From Kribbella aluminosa (GTDB lineage Bacteria; Actinomycetota; Actinomycetes; Propionibacteriales; Kribbellaceae): DNA of 64,000 nucleotides. The position numbers and the translations under genes were made by a program. The notes under the pieces are model-generated. The model was not told the DNA's origin. It saw nothing but the letters and a program-made list of their open reading frames with translations, and searched no databases. Location: assembly GCF_017876295.1 (NCBI RefSeq), contig NZ_JAGINT010000001.1:744001-808000 (forward strand), in the 5' to 3' direction. Positions 8,674-17,012 of this stretch are shown piece after piece. Positions within the stretch are counted from its first letter, which is position 1. Every line of letters starts with the position of its first letter.

Positions 8674-8839
8674 GCCATCAAGCCTTCCGGGGAACGCCTT
8701 TCGAGACAGTCCGGCCAGCCCACGAAGGGGGGTGGGGATAACCCCCGTCCGCTTCCGTGGGCTGTCCTCATGCTGCCTGGCGGCGCCGACCACGTAGGTT
8801 GTGACCGCGAGCAGGCGCTGACACGGGGAGGTGATCCGG

Positions 8840-10117
8840 ATGACGGCTGCGGCGAGTCCGGTTCCCCGGACGCCGTGGGGACTCTGGCGGTCGCCGTACT
8901 TGTGGTTGGCAACTATCCATCTGCTCGGCGACGCGGTGGTCGTCCTGACCTCCGGTCTGCTCGTGCTCGGCGCGACCGCCGTGGTCCTGGCCGGCTTCCC
9001 GCTCGCACTCATCGGGATCCCGCTCAGCCGGTGGGCGAACCGTTGGGTCTACGGCATCGCCGGATGGGAGCGGGCCCGGGCTCGGGTGACCCGTGGTCAG
9101 GAGGTGCCCGCGCTGGTGCCGCCGCCGCGCGCCGGGTCGGCTGCCAAGGACGCGGCCCTGGCGGTCAAGGACCCGGGTCTGTGGCGCCAGTTCATCTATT
9201 ACGTCGTCCTGTTCTGGGCGGCGATCGCGTGGCTGTTCGTGGTTCCGTTCGCCTGGTCGGTGCCGCTGGTGCTGATCGGGCTGCCGGCGTACTACTCGTA
9301 CTTCGCCGCTGCGCAGGCCCAGCTCGGGCCGTTCGTCATCGACTCGACGACGCGCGCGTCCGTGGTCGCGGTGCTCGCGGCGCTGTTCCTGCTGTTCGTG
9401 TCGCCGCTGATGATCCGGGCCGCCTCGTGGTTCGACGGCTGGCTGGTGAAGGAACTGCTCGGGCCGTCGGAGTCCGGCGTCCTGGCCGAGCGTGTGCATC
9501 AGTTGGTGCAGAGCCGGCAGCAGGTGGTCGACTCGGTCGAGGCGGAGCGGCGCCGGATGGAGCGCGACCTGCACGACGGCGCCCAGCAGCGGCTGGTCTC
9601 GCTGGCGATGAGCCTCGGCCGGGCGAAGAACCGGCTCGGGGACAAGGAGCCGGCGGTCCGCGCGCTGATCGAGGAGGCGCACTCGGAGGCCATGCAGGCG
9701 ATCGCCGAGATCCGTGACCTGACCCGGGGACTGCACCCGCCGGTGCTCACCGACCGCGGCCTGGACGCGGCACTGTCGGCGGTCGCGGCGCGCTCGCCGG
9801 TCCCGGTCCAGCTGCGCGTCGACGTCCCGGTGCGGCCCTCGCTGACGATCGAGTCGATCGCCTACTTCGTGGTGACCGAGGCGCTGGCGAACGTCGCCAA
9901 GTACGCCGAGGCCGCGCAGGTGGAGGTGCTGGTGATCCGGGAGGACGACGTACTGCGGGTCGAGGTGCGGGACAACGGCCGCGGCGGCGCGGATCCGGCA
10001 CGCGGCAGCGGACTCCGGGGGCTGGCCGATCGGGTGGCCGGTGTGGACGGACAGCTGACGGTGGACAGTCCACCGGGCGGCGGCACGACGCTGATCGCGG
10101 AGGTGCCCTGTGGCTGA
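8840..10117 (+). CDS. Sensor histidine kinase, NarL/DesK class
   Basis: 425 aa from ATG 8840, with GGGGAGG about 8 nt upstream (GTG 8831 is an alternative). The N-terminal ~200 residues hold about four membrane helices in two pairs, resembling the actinobacterial 'putative sensor' domain. Next come a HisKA_3 dimerisation/phosphoacceptor helix with His245 in RDLHDGAQQR, and a HATPase domain with the N-box TEALANVAKYAEA and G-boxes DNGRGGAD and GSGLRGLADRV. It autophosphorylates and passes phosphate to the response regulator encoded just downstream. The signal is unknown. Confidence 0.88.
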   Translation: MTAAASPVPRTPWGLWRSPYLWLATIHLLGDAVVVLTSGLLVLGATAVVLAGFPLALIGIPLSRWANRWVYGIAGWERARARVTRGQEVPALVPPPRAGSAAKDAALAVKDPGLWRQFIYYVVLFWAAIAWLFVVPFAWSVPLVLIGLPAYYSYFAAAQAQLGPFVIDSTTRASVVAVLAALFLLFVSPLMIRAASWFDGWLVKELLGPSESGVLAERVHQLVQSRQQVVDSVEAERRRMERDLHDGAQQRLVSLAMSLGRAKNRLGDKEPAVRALIEEAHSEAMQAIAEIRDLTRGLHPPVLTDRGLDAALSAVAARSPVPVQLRVDVPVRPSLTIESIAYFVVTEALANVAKYAEAAQVEVLVIREDDVLRVEVRDNGRGGADPARGSGLRGLADRVAGVDGQLTVDSPPGGGTTLIAEVPCG

Positions 10118-10130
10118 GGAGGCCGAACGG

Positions 10131-10775
10131 ATGCGGGTCGTGATCGCCGAGGACTCGGTGCTGCTGCGGGAAGGCATCGTGCGGCTGCTCGAGGAGCAGA
10201 ACTGCGTGGTGGTCGCGGCGGTCGGCGACGGCAACGCGTTGCTGACCGCGGTCGAGGAACACCGGCCGGACGTCTGTGTCGTCGACGTCCGGATGCCGCC
10301 GACGTTCACCGACGAAGGGCTCCGGGCGGCGCTGGTGATCCGCGACCAGTTCCCGGAGGTCGGCGTCCTGGTGCTCTCGCAGTACGTCGAGGAGCGGTAC
10401 GCGAGCGAGCTGATCGGTGGGAACCCGGGCGGTGTCGGGTACCTGCTGAAGGACCGGGTGGCGGACGTCGATCAGTTCATCGACGGGCTCCGCCGGGTCG
10501 CGGGCGGCGGCGCGGCGCTGGACCCGGAGGTGATCTCGCAGCTGCTGGTGCGGTCCCGGAAGGCGGATCCGCTGGCCGTCCTGAGTCCTCGGGAACAGGA
10601 CGTTCTCCGCGCGATGGCCGAAGGCAAGTCGAACGCCGGGATCGCGCAGGCGCTGGTCGTCGGCGAAGGTGCGGTCGAGAAGCACATCAGCAACATCTTC
10701 CTGAAGCTCCAGCTGTCCCCCACCGACGGCGAGCACCGCCGGGTGCTGGCCGTCCTGAGATATCTGGGGACCTGA
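10131..10775 (+). CDS. Response regulator, NarL/FixJ family
   Basis: 214 aa from ATG 10131, preceded by GAGGAGG. A GTG at 10110 would add 7 residues and overlap the kinase gene by 8 bp. The receiver domain starts MRVVIAED with acceptor Asp52 (VVDVRMPP) and the switch Lys in YLLKDRV. The C-terminal LuxR-type helix-turn-helix is LSPREQDVLRAMAEGKSNAGIAQ. Cognate to the kinase at 8840. A likely target is the DUF4097 gene that follows after a dispersed repeat. Confidence 0.9.
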   Translation: MRVVIAEDSVLLREGIVRLLEEQNCVVVAAVGDGNALLTAVEEHRPDVCVVDVRMPPTFTDEGLRAALVIRDQFPEVGVLVLSQYVEERYASELIGGNPGGVGYLLKDRVADVDQFIDGLRRVAGGGAALDPEVISQLLVRSRKADPLAVLSPREQDVLRAMAEGKSNAGIAQALVVGEGAVEKHISNIFLKLQLSPTDGEHRRVLAVLRYLGT

Positions 10776-10789
10776 TGAAACTCACTGTG

Positions 10790-10914
10790 CTGATGCCGCG
10801 ACTCCGTCGCGGCGGGCCATGGGGCTGGTGCTCCCGGTCTTCCCTCGTCGCTCCGGTCGCTCCGGTCGCTCCGCTCCCTGCGCTCCTCAGTCCAGACCGG
10901 GAGGCCCCATGACC
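10790..10914 (+). repeat. Dispersed ~125-bp repeat, copy A
   Basis: Nearly identical over its length to 23189-23313. It holds an inverted pair (CCCGGTCT near 10833 and AGACCGGG near 10894) around tandem CGCTCCGGT-type units. It ends exactly on the start codon of the next gene (ATGACC), so the repeat supplies that gene's ribosome-binding site (GGGAGG). No transposase is present. Confidence 0.8.
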
Positions 10915-11601
10915 AGGGCGCAGCGGACGATGCTGCTGGTCGGGGTGCTGCCGTTGCTGGCGGTGCTGGTGGTGGGCGGACTGGGGACGGTGGGGGCGAT
11001 CCGGGGCAAGTTGCCGTACAGCTATACCGCCTCGTTCGCGCCGGCGACGGACGGCGTACAGATCACCTCCGATATCTCCACCCAGATCGTGGCGAGCTAC
11101 GACGGGCAGGTGCACGTGTCCGTCGACGGGACGTACGCGGCACAGCGGCCGGACGTCCGGGTGTCGACCGTGGGCCGGCTGGTCGTGGTGAAGACGATGT
11201 GCCCGGACTCGCACTGCCAGGTCAACCTGACGGTGGACGTTCCGGCGGCCGCCGCGGTCCGGGCGAAGGTCGATGGGTCGTCGATCAACGTCGCCGGGGT
11301 GGCGGCGTCGCTGACGGTGGACGTCAGCGACGGCTCGGTGGACATGGCACAGCTGCGCAGCCCGCAGGTGTCGGTGGACGCGCGCGGCGGCTCGATCTCG
11401 ATGATCTTCGACCGGCCGCCGGAGCAGGTGTCGGCGACGTCCAGCGACGGCTCGATCCACCTGCAGCTGCCGCGATCGACGACGTACGCGATCGACGCGG
11501 TCGCCGCGCAGGGGTCGACCAATCTGAACCTGCCGAGCGATGCGTCCGCCACCCACCGCGTGTTCCTGCGCAGCAGCTACGGGAGCATCACGGTGCAATA
11601 G
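10909..11601 (+). CDS. Membrane-anchored DUF4097-type beta-repeat protein
   Basis: 230 aa from ATG 10909. Residues about 8-28 form one hydrophobic signal-anchor (MLLVGVLPLLAVLVVGGLG). The rest is beta-rich, with recurring 'DGSI/DGSV/GGSI' turns (KVDGSSINVAG, VSDGSVDMAQ, ARGGSISMIF, SSDGSIHLQL), typical of DUF4097 beta-helix or adhesin-like domains. It is probably displayed outside the membrane. Third gene of the kinase/regulator unit. Its start codon lies in a dispersed repeat. The 3' end overlaps the convergent aldolase gene by 14 bp. No enzymatic function can be claimed. Confidence 0.65.
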   Translation: MTRAQRTMLLVGVLPLLAVLVVGGLGTVGAIRGKLPYSYTASFAPATDGVQITSDISTQIVASYDGQVHVSVDGTYAAQRPDVRVSTVGRLVVVKTMCPDSHCQVNLTVDVPAAAAVRAKVDGSSINVAGVAASLTVDVSDGSVDMAQLRSPQVSVDARGGSISMIFDRPPEQVSATSSDGSIHLQLPRSTTYAIDAVAAQGSTNLNLPSDASATHRVFLRSSYGSITVQ

Positions 11602-12226
11602 CCGCGCAGAAGGCCTTCGCCTTGTCGGTGATCGATGCCCAGTTGGCCGCGGCCACGTCGGCGGGGGCGACGACGTCGGTGCCGGCGCTGACGGCGAGGG
11701 CCCCGGCGGTGAGGAAGTCCTTGGCGTTACCGGCGTTGACGCCGCCGGACGGGATCAGCGGTACGCCGGGGAACGGGCCGTTGAGGTCCTTGAAGTACTT
11801 CGGGCCGAGCTGGTGCGCCGGGAAGATCTTCACCGCGGCGGAGCCCAGCGCGAGCGCGGTCATCACCTCCGACGGGGTGAACGCGCCGAGGACGACCGGG
11901 ACGCCGGCGGACCGCGCGGCCTCGGCGATCGCGGCGGCCTCGGGACCCTGACCGGGGGTGACCAGGAACTGCGCACCGGCGTTGATCGCCTGCGTGGCCT
12001 GGGCGGCGGTCTGGACGGTTCCGGCACCGACGACCGCGCCGGTCTCGGCCGCAGTGGCAGCGGCCCGTTCCAGGTGCCGGGGGAGGTCCGGCGTGGTGTA
12101 GGTGAGCTCGACGACGTGGATGCCGCCGGCCACCAGTGCGGCGCAGAGGTCGCGGGCGTCGGAGATCTCCGGGGCGCGGACGACGGTCAGCACCCGGTCG
12201 GCGCGGAGCAGGTCCAGGGTGTTCAC
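11588..12226 (-). CDS. eda: 2-dehydro-3-deoxyphosphogluconate (KDPG/KHG) aldolase
   Basis: 212 aa, typical for the class I KDPG aldolase family. It cleaves KDPG to pyruvate and glyceraldehyde-3-phosphate through a Schiff base. The catalytic Glu (VVELTYTTPD), the Schiff-base Lys (AAVKIFPAHQLGP) and the phosphate-binding loop IPSGGVN are present. It is the last gene of the minus-strand operon with the deacylase (12291) and PLP lyase (13873), and the genes across the divide include KDG kinase. This is consistent with the last step of a 2-keto-3-deoxygluconate pathway. Confidence 0.9.
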   Translation of the reverse strand: MNTLDLLRADRVLTVVRAPEISDARDLCAALVAGGIHVVELTYTTPDLPRHLERAAATAAETGAVVGAGTVQTAAQATQAINAGAQFLVTPGQGPEAAAIAEAARSAGVPVVLGAFTPSEVMTALALGSAAVKIFPAHQLGPKYFKDLNGPFPGVPLIPSGGVNAGNAKDFLTAGALAVSAGTDVVAPADVAAANWASITDKAKAFCAAIAP

Positions 12227-12240
12227 AAGGGGTTCCTCTC

Positions 12241-12292
12241 GGAGCAGGTCGACGAGTCGGAGCAGGTCGACGATCGGGGCAGGTCGACGATC
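12241..12292. repeat. Three tandem 17-18-bp units between two operon genes
   Basis: Three copies of GGAGCAGGTCGACGA(G)TC (third copy begins GGGG) fill the 64-bp gap between the aldolase and deacylase genes and just reach the deacylase stop codon. They may represent replication slippage. Confidence 0.7.
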
Positions 12293-13871
12293 AGGGAGTT
12301 CGGCGTACGGCGTGACCGGGGCGGGCCTCGGTGCGGTGGTGGTCGTCGATGACCGGGACCCCGTTGACCAGCACGTACGGAATCCCTTCGGCCGGTTGAC
12401 GGGGGTCGGGGAAGGTGGCGGCGTCGCGGACCGTGTCCGGGTCGAACAGCACCAGGTCCGCGGCGTACCCGGCGCGGACCAGCCCGCGGTCGGTGAGCCG
12501 GAGCCGCCGGGAGGGGCGGCCGGTGAGGTGGTGGATGCAGTCGGTCAGGTCGAGGACGCCGAGCTCGCGGACGTACCGGGAGAGGTACCGCGGGAACGTG
12601 CCCCACGAACGCGGATGCGGTTTGCCGCCGACCAGGATCCCGTCCGAACCGCCGGTGTGCGACCGGTGCCGCATGATCGTCCGCACGTTCTCCTCGTGGC
12701 CGACGTGCTGCAGGATCGACGTGGCCAGGTCGTCGGCGAGCAGGATCTCGTAGAACACGTCCGCGGCCGGCTTCCCGGACCGCGCGGAAAGTGCCGCGAC
12801 GGTGTTTCCGACCGTTTCCGAAAGCGCTTGATTGCGCACGCCGCCGATCTCGATCGTGTCCCACTCGACGACGCAGCCGTGGCAGCCGTCGGTGCCGACC
12901 TGCTCGAGTTCGTAGGTGATCCGCTCCCGCGCGGCCGGGTCGCGGAGCCGGGCCAGCAGCGCGTCCGGCCCGCCCTCCGCGGTCCAGCTCGGCAGCACCG
13001 CGGACAGGGTGGTTGCCCCAGGCAAGTACGGGTAGGTGTCGGTGGTGACGTCGACGCCGGAGTCCAGCGCGGCGTCGATCATCGCGACCAGGTCGGCGCC
13101 GCGGCCGGCGTTCGGCGCGAAGTTCATCACCGCGTGGGTCAGGTGCAGTGCGCAGCCCGAGCGGCGCGCCACGTCGACCATCTCGGCGTACGCCGCCAGC
13201 GCGCCCTCGCCGTACGAGCGCTGGTGCGGCGCGTAGTACCCGCCGTGCGCGGCGACGACGGAGCACAGCGCGACCAGCTCGTCGGTGCCGGCGAACATGC
13301 CCGGCGTGTACGTCAGCCCGCTGCTCATCCCGACCGCGCCGTCCCGCAGCCCGTCGGCCAGCAACTGCTGCATCCGTACCAGCTCGGTCTCGGTCGCCGG
13401 ACGGTTGGAGGTACCAACGACCATCATCCGCAGCGTCCCCTGCGGGACCAGGTACGCCGCGTTGCACGCGATGCCCTCGTCGAGCCGGTCGAGGTACCCG
13501 GCGACGGTGGACCAGGAGAAGTCGAAGTCGTCCGGCTCGCCGTTCCAGCCGGCGATCTGACGGCGTACGACGGCCAGCGTCGGGTCGTCGATCGGGGCGA
13601 AGGACAGCCCGTCCTGGCCGAGGACCTCCAATGTGACGCCCTGGCTGACCTTCGCGGTGTGGTCGGGATTCACCAGGATCTGCAGGTCGGAGTGCGAGTG
13701 CATGTCGATGAACCCGGGCGACAGCACCAGCCCGTCCGCGGCGATCGTCCGGTGCGCGGCGGGCAGATCGTTGCCGATCGCCACGATCCGGCCGGAGTCG
13801 ACCGCGACGTCCGCGTGGTACCCCGGCGCCCCCGAGCCGTCGACGATCAGTGCGCCGGTGATGTTCAGCAT
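12291..13871 (-). CDS. N-acyl-D-amino-acid deacylase family protein (candidate N-acetyl-D-glucosaminate deacetylase)
   Basis: 526 aa, amidohydrolase fold. N-terminal beta domain with LVLSPGFIDMHSHSD (HxH metal ligands), later HLTHAVMNFAP (metal His) and GGSDGIL (catalytic Asp). Classical D-aminoacylases have a metal-ligand Cys in a GNCGFS-like motif. Here the aligned segment reads GQDGLS, so the Cys is replaced by Asp, suggesting a subfamily with a different substrate. It lies 1 bp from the PLP lyase gene and upstream of KDPG aldolase. With those neighbours, deacetylation of an N-acetylated aldonic amino sugar is more attractive than D-amino-acid deacylation. That is inference. Confidence 0.8.
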   Translation of the reverse strand: MLNITGALIVDGSGAPGYHADVAVDSGRIVAIGNDLPAAHRTIAADGLVLSPGFIDMHSHSDLQILVNPDHTAKVSQGVTLEVLGQDGLSFAPIDDPTLAVVRRQIAGWNGEPDDFDFSWSTVAGYLDRLDEGIACNAAYLVPQGTLRMMVVGTSNRPATETELVRMQQLLADGLRDGAVGMSSGLTYTPGMFAGTDELVALCSVVAAHGGYYAPHQRSYGEGALAAYAEMVDVARRSGCALHLTHAVMNFAPNAGRGADLVAMIDAALDSGVDVTTDTYPYLPGATTLSAVLPSWTAEGGPDALLARLRDPAARERITYELEQVGTDGCHGCVVEWDTIEIGGVRNQALSETVGNTVAALSARSGKPAADVFYEILLADDLATSILQHVGHEENVRTIMRHRSHTGGSDGILVGGKPHPRSWGTFPRYLSRYVRELGVLDLTDCIHHLTGRPSRRLRLTDRGLVRAGYAADLVLFDPDTVRDAATFPDPRQPAEGIPYVLVNGVPVIDDHHRTEARPGHAVRRTP

Positions 13872-13872
13872 C

Positions 13873-15177
13873 TCAGAAGAACGTCCGGACCAGGTCCACC
13901 ACGACCGGATCGGCGGCGTCCGGGTCGTCGATCACCGGGATCAGCCCCCACTTGTCGAACGCCGTGCACGGGTGCGACAGGCCGACACGCAGCTCGTCGC
14001 CGATCACCACCGGTACGGCGTCCTCGAAGTGCAGGAAACCGTGCTGGTCGTTGAGGTTCGTGACCGTCATACCAGTGGCCGGCAGCACCGGTCCGTCATC
14101 GGACCGCGGCCGGATCAGCTGCGGCTCCGGCCAGTCCTGGTCGAACGGGAAGTCGCGGCGGCCCGCGTCGAAGATCGCCAGCCCCGGCTCGGGCTGCGAC
14201 GTGATCCGGATCCACCCGTGCATCGCGGCCACGAGCTGCTCGCCGTCCGTCCGCGGGTGCTCCCCGAGCGGCGACACCCGCCGGTACAGCCCGTCGTCGT
14301 GGGAGATGTACGCGCCGGACCGCAGTACCACCCTGGCGCCCTCGCCGGCCTCGGCCGCGAGGACCTTCGCGACCTGCTCGAAGTACTGGCTGCCGCCGGC
14401 ACTGACCACCGGTACGACGTCGGCGTCGTACAGCGGGCGCAGCCGGTGGTGGACCGACGCCAGCTCGCGCAGGTACCCGCGGACCTCCTCGAGGTTGGCC
14501 TCGTCGACGCCGTGCCCGATCGCGCCCTCGTACCCGGCGACGCCGGCCAGCCGCAGCGTCGACGCGTCGGCGATCGCCTGGCCGACCGCCAGCGCGGTCT
14601 CCGGGTCGCGCGCGCCGGTCCGGCCGCCGATGCCGCCGACCTCGACCATCACATCGAGCGGGCGGGCGTCCGGGCCGACATACGCCGAGCGGGCCGCCTC
14701 CATGATCTCGACAGTGCGTACCGAGTCGGCCCAGACCGACACCTCGAACGACGGGTCGGCGGCGAGCTCGTCCGCGATCCAGCGCAGCTGCAGCGGGGAG
14801 ATCACCGCGTTCGCGATCAGCACCCGCCGGACGCCGTACGCCCGCGCGACCCCGAGCTGGAACGCGTTGGCGAGCGTGATCGCCCAGGCTCCGGCGTCGA
14901 GCTGCATCGCCCAGAGGGCAGGCGCCATCGTGGTCTTGCCGTGCGGTGCGAGCTCCACGCCGTGCCGGGTGCACCAGGTGGTGAGGGTGTCGACGTTGTG
15001 CCGCAGGCCGGGTGCCGAAAGCGTCATCAGCGGCGTCGGGAGCTGGGACAGCCGGGGCTGGTCGGCCAGGACCTCCTTGACGGTCCGGCCCCAGAAACCC
15101 GGCGGCAGCGCCTTGTCCCGCCAACTCACCTGCTGATCGGCGAGAGCGGCGACGGCGTCGGCATCGTAAGCAGGCAT
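13873..15177 (-). CDS. DSD1-family PLP enzyme (candidate D-glucosaminate dehydratase/ammonia-lyase)
   Basis: 434 aa from ATG 15177, preceded by GGGGG. An earlier in-frame ATG at 15219 lies inside the operator palindrome and is less likely. Fold-type III PLP enzyme: the PLP lysine is in APHGKTTMAP near the N-terminus, and the C-terminal SHPCTAFDKW carries the His-x-Cys metal pair typical of D-serine dehydratase/D-threonine aldolase relatives. Family members remove ammonia from D-amino acids, and D-glucosaminate dehydratase yielding 2-keto-3-deoxygluconate is thought to belong here. The KDG kinase and KDPG aldolase next door favour that reaction. D-serine or D-threonine activity remains possible. 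Confidence 0.78.
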   Translation of the reverse strand: MPAYDADAVAALADQQVSWRDKALPPGFWGRTVKEVLADQPRLSQLPTPLMTLSAPGLRHNVDTLTTWCTRHGVELAPHGKTTMAPALWAMQLDAGAWAITLANAFQLGVARAYGVRRVLIANAVISPLQLRWIADELAADPSFEVSVWADSVRTVEIMEAARSAYVGPDARPLDVMVEVGGIGGRTGARDPETALAVGQAIADASTLRLAGVAGYEGAIGHGVDEANLEEVRGYLRELASVHHRLRPLYDADVVPVVSAGGSQYFEQVAKVLAAEAGEGARVVLRSGAYISHDDGLYRRVSPLGEHPRTDGEQLVAAMHGWIRITSQPEPGLAIFDAGRRDFPFDQDWPEPQLIRPRSDDGPVLPATGMTVTNLNDQHGFLHFEDAVPVVIGDELRVGLSHPCTAFDKWGLIPVIDDPDAADPVVVDLVRTFF

Positions 15178-15200
15178 CAGACCCCCTGGGGTTGGGATTG

Positions 15201-15230
15201 CAGAATACGCAACGCTCATTGCGTATTCTG
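15201..15230. promoter_or_regulatory. Operator palindrome between divergent catabolic genes
   Basis: CAGAATACGCAA-CGCTCA-TTGCGTATTCTG: perfect 12-bp arms with a 6-bp spacer, centred between the PLP lyase (minus) and KDG kinase (plus) genes. It overlaps the -35 of the rightward promoter. It is a probable binding site for one of the two IclR regulators in this locus. Confidence 0.75.
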
Positions 15231-15248
15231 ACTCGTCGGTTGTAGCAT
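15219..15248 (+). promoter_or_regulatory. Promoter of the KDG kinase operon
   Basis: TTGCGT (15219-15224), 18-bp spacer, TAGCAT (15243-15248). The -35 is inside the palindrome, so binding there should repress. Inferred from the hexamers. Confidence 0.5.
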
Positions 15249-15309
15249 CGCGCCCGAAGTCGCGTCAACGCACACCCCTATCCCATCACTTCTCCCGCAA
15301 GGAGTGCCG

Positions 15310-16272
15310 ATGCCCGAGACGGCCGCGATCTGCCTGGGTGAGGCGATGATCATGCTGGCGGGTGGTTCCGGACCGCTGGCGGACGTCGAGGTGTTCCGGC
15401 GCTCGGTCGGCGGCGCGGAGTGCAACGTGGCCGGCGGGCTGGCCGCGCTCGGCGTGCCGACCGGGTGGATCTCGCGGCTCGGCGACGACGGGTTCGGTCA
15501 GCATGTACTGCGGGATCTCCAGACGCGTGGCGTCGACGTCGGGGGAGTGGAGCTGGACCCGGTCCGGCCGACGGCGCTCTATGTGAAGGAGTCGGACGGC
15601 GGGCGGTCCCGGATGCACTACTACCGGACCGGGTCGGCGGCTGCTGCGATGGCGCCTGGGTTCCTGGACCGGGCCGAGGTGCGTGAGCGGCTGGCGCAGG
15701 CGAAGCTCGTGCACACCACGGGTATTACCGCGGCGATCTCTGCCAGCAGCTCGGACATGTTGGAGCGGTTGGCGACGGAGCCGCGTGAGTTCCTGCTGAG
15801 CGTTGACTTGAACTGGCGGCCGGTGTTGTGGCGGGAGCGCGACCCGGAGCCGTTGTGGCGGCTGTTGCGGGCTGCCGACCTCGCGCTGATCGGGGCCGAC
15901 GAGGCTGAGGTCTTTGCTGGTACGGGGGATGCGGATGAGCTGTACGAGCGGCTGGGCGCCAAGACGCTGGTTGTGAAGGACGACGCGAACACCGCGATCC
16001 TGCTGGAGCCAAGCGGTCGCACTGAGGTCCCAGCACTCTCTGTAGACGTTGTAGAGACGGTAGGGGCGGGGGATGCGTTTGCGGCGGGGTTCCTGGCCGG
16101 GACGTTGCAGGGGCTTCCTGCGGCGCAGCGGTTGCGGCTGGGGCATCTGACGGCTGCGGCTGTGTTGACCAAGCGCGAGGACCATGCGCCGCCTCCTAGC
16201 GCGGCTGAGCGTGAGAGGTTGCTCAACGCGACGGACGCGGAGTGGGCAGCGACGAAGATCGGTTCGGCATGA
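15310..16272 (+). CDS. kdgK: PfkB-family sugar kinase, probable 2-keto-3-deoxygluconate kinase
   Basis: 320 aa from ATG 15310 with AAGGAG 5 nt upstream (GTG 15304 overlaps that SD). It phosphorylates KDG to KDPG using ATP. The ribokinase/PfkB fold is visible as GGAECNVAGGLAALG near the N-terminus and VGAGDAFAAGF (catalytic Asp, anion hole) near the C-terminus. SRMHYYRTGSAA is typical of KDG kinases. Divergent from the PLP lyase across the operator, and overlaps the first IclR gene by 4 bp (ATGA). Other PfkB substrates are possible; the linked KDPG aldolase supports KDG. Confidence 0.85.
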   Translation: MPETAAICLGEAMIMLAGGSGPLADVEVFRRSVGGAECNVAGGLAALGVPTGWISRLGDDGFGQHVLRDLQTRGVDVGGVELDPVRPTALYVKESDGGRSRMHYYRTGSAAAAMAPGFLDRAEVRERLAQAKLVHTTGITAAISASSSDMLERLATEPREFLLSVDLNWRPVLWRERDPEPLWRLLRAADLALIGADEAEVFAGTGDADELYERLGAKTLVVKDDANTAILLEPSGRTEVPALSVDVVETVGAGDAFAAGFLAGTLQGLPAAQRLRLGHLTAAAVLTKREDHAPPPSAAERERLLNATDAEWAATKIGSA

Positions 16273-17003
16273 GTCAGAGCCTGGCCAGGGCACTGCAGAT
16301 CCTCACCAGTCTCGGTGAGGGGGAGCGGTCGCTGGACCAGCTCGCCGGCGAGCTCGGCGTGCACAAGACCACTGTGCTGCGGTTGCTGCGCACCATGGAG
16401 GCCGATCGGTTCGTACGACGGGACGCCGCGCACAGGTACCGCCTGGGCTCGCGGCTGTTCGCGCTGGCGGACGTCGCACGCGAGCAACACGTCGTACTGC
16501 AGGTTGCTGCACCGCACCTGCACGAGTTGAACCAGAAGACCGGGCAGACGGTCCACCTGGCGGCATGGGAGAACGGCGAGGCCATCTACGTCGACAAGCT
16601 GGACAGCGTGCGCTCGGTACGCATGTACTCGCAGGTCGGCGCACCGGCCGCTCTGCACTGCACCGCGGTCGGCAAGGTGTTGCTGGCGGCACAGCCCAAG
16701 CGGCAGCGCGATGCGGTGCTGGCAACCCTGGACTACAAGGCGTACACGCCCAACACGATCACCGACCCGGACCGGTTGCTGGAGGAGCTGGTCATCTCCA
16801 AGGAGCGTGGCTGGGCGCAGGACCGGGCGGAACACGAGTCGTTCATCAACTGCATCGGTGCGCCGCTCAAGGACGCCGCAGGGCGCGTCGTCGGGGCCGT
16901 GTCGTTGTCCGTACCCGACGTACTGCTGAACTATGAACAGGTGCTCGAGCTGCTCCCCGAGCTGCTCGCCACCGCACAGGCGATCAGTGCCGACTACAAC
17001 TGA
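16269..17003 (+). CDS. IclR-family transcriptional regulator
   Basis: 244 aa from the ATG that overlaps the kinase stop codon. The N-terminal winged helix-turn-helix (SLDQLAGELGVHKTTVLRLLRTM) is followed by the IclR effector domain (HLHELNQKTGQTVHLA.. to NCIGAPLKDAAGRVVGAVSLS). Such regulators sense small catabolic intermediates, often 2-oxo acids. It is co-transcribed with KDG kinase and is the first candidate to bind the palindrome at 15201. The ligand is not known; KDG or KDPG is plausible. Confidence 0.88.
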   Translation: MSQSLARALQILTSLGEGERSLDQLAGELGVHKTTVLRLLRTMEADRFVRRDAAHRYRLGSRLFALADVAREQHVVLQVAAPHLHELNQKTGQTVHLAAWENGEAIYVDKLDSVRSVRMYSQVGAPAALHCTAVGKVLLAAQPKRQRDAVLATLDYKAYTPNTITDPDRLLEELVISKERGWAQDRAEHESFINCIGAPLKDAAGRVVGAVSLSVPDVLLNYEQVLELLPELLATAQAISADYN

Positions 17004-17012
17004 GAGGGTCCT

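Noticed and set aside
10829..10908. Tandem CGCTCCGGT units as an isolated satellite
   Set aside because: They are the interior of the larger 125-bp dispersed element that also occurs at 23189-23313.
15177..15219. Start of the PLP lyase at the upstream ATG (15219)
   Set aside because: That codon lies inside the perfect operator palindrome and has no SD, whereas ATG 15177 is preceded by GGGGG and begins at the family's usual N-terminal region.
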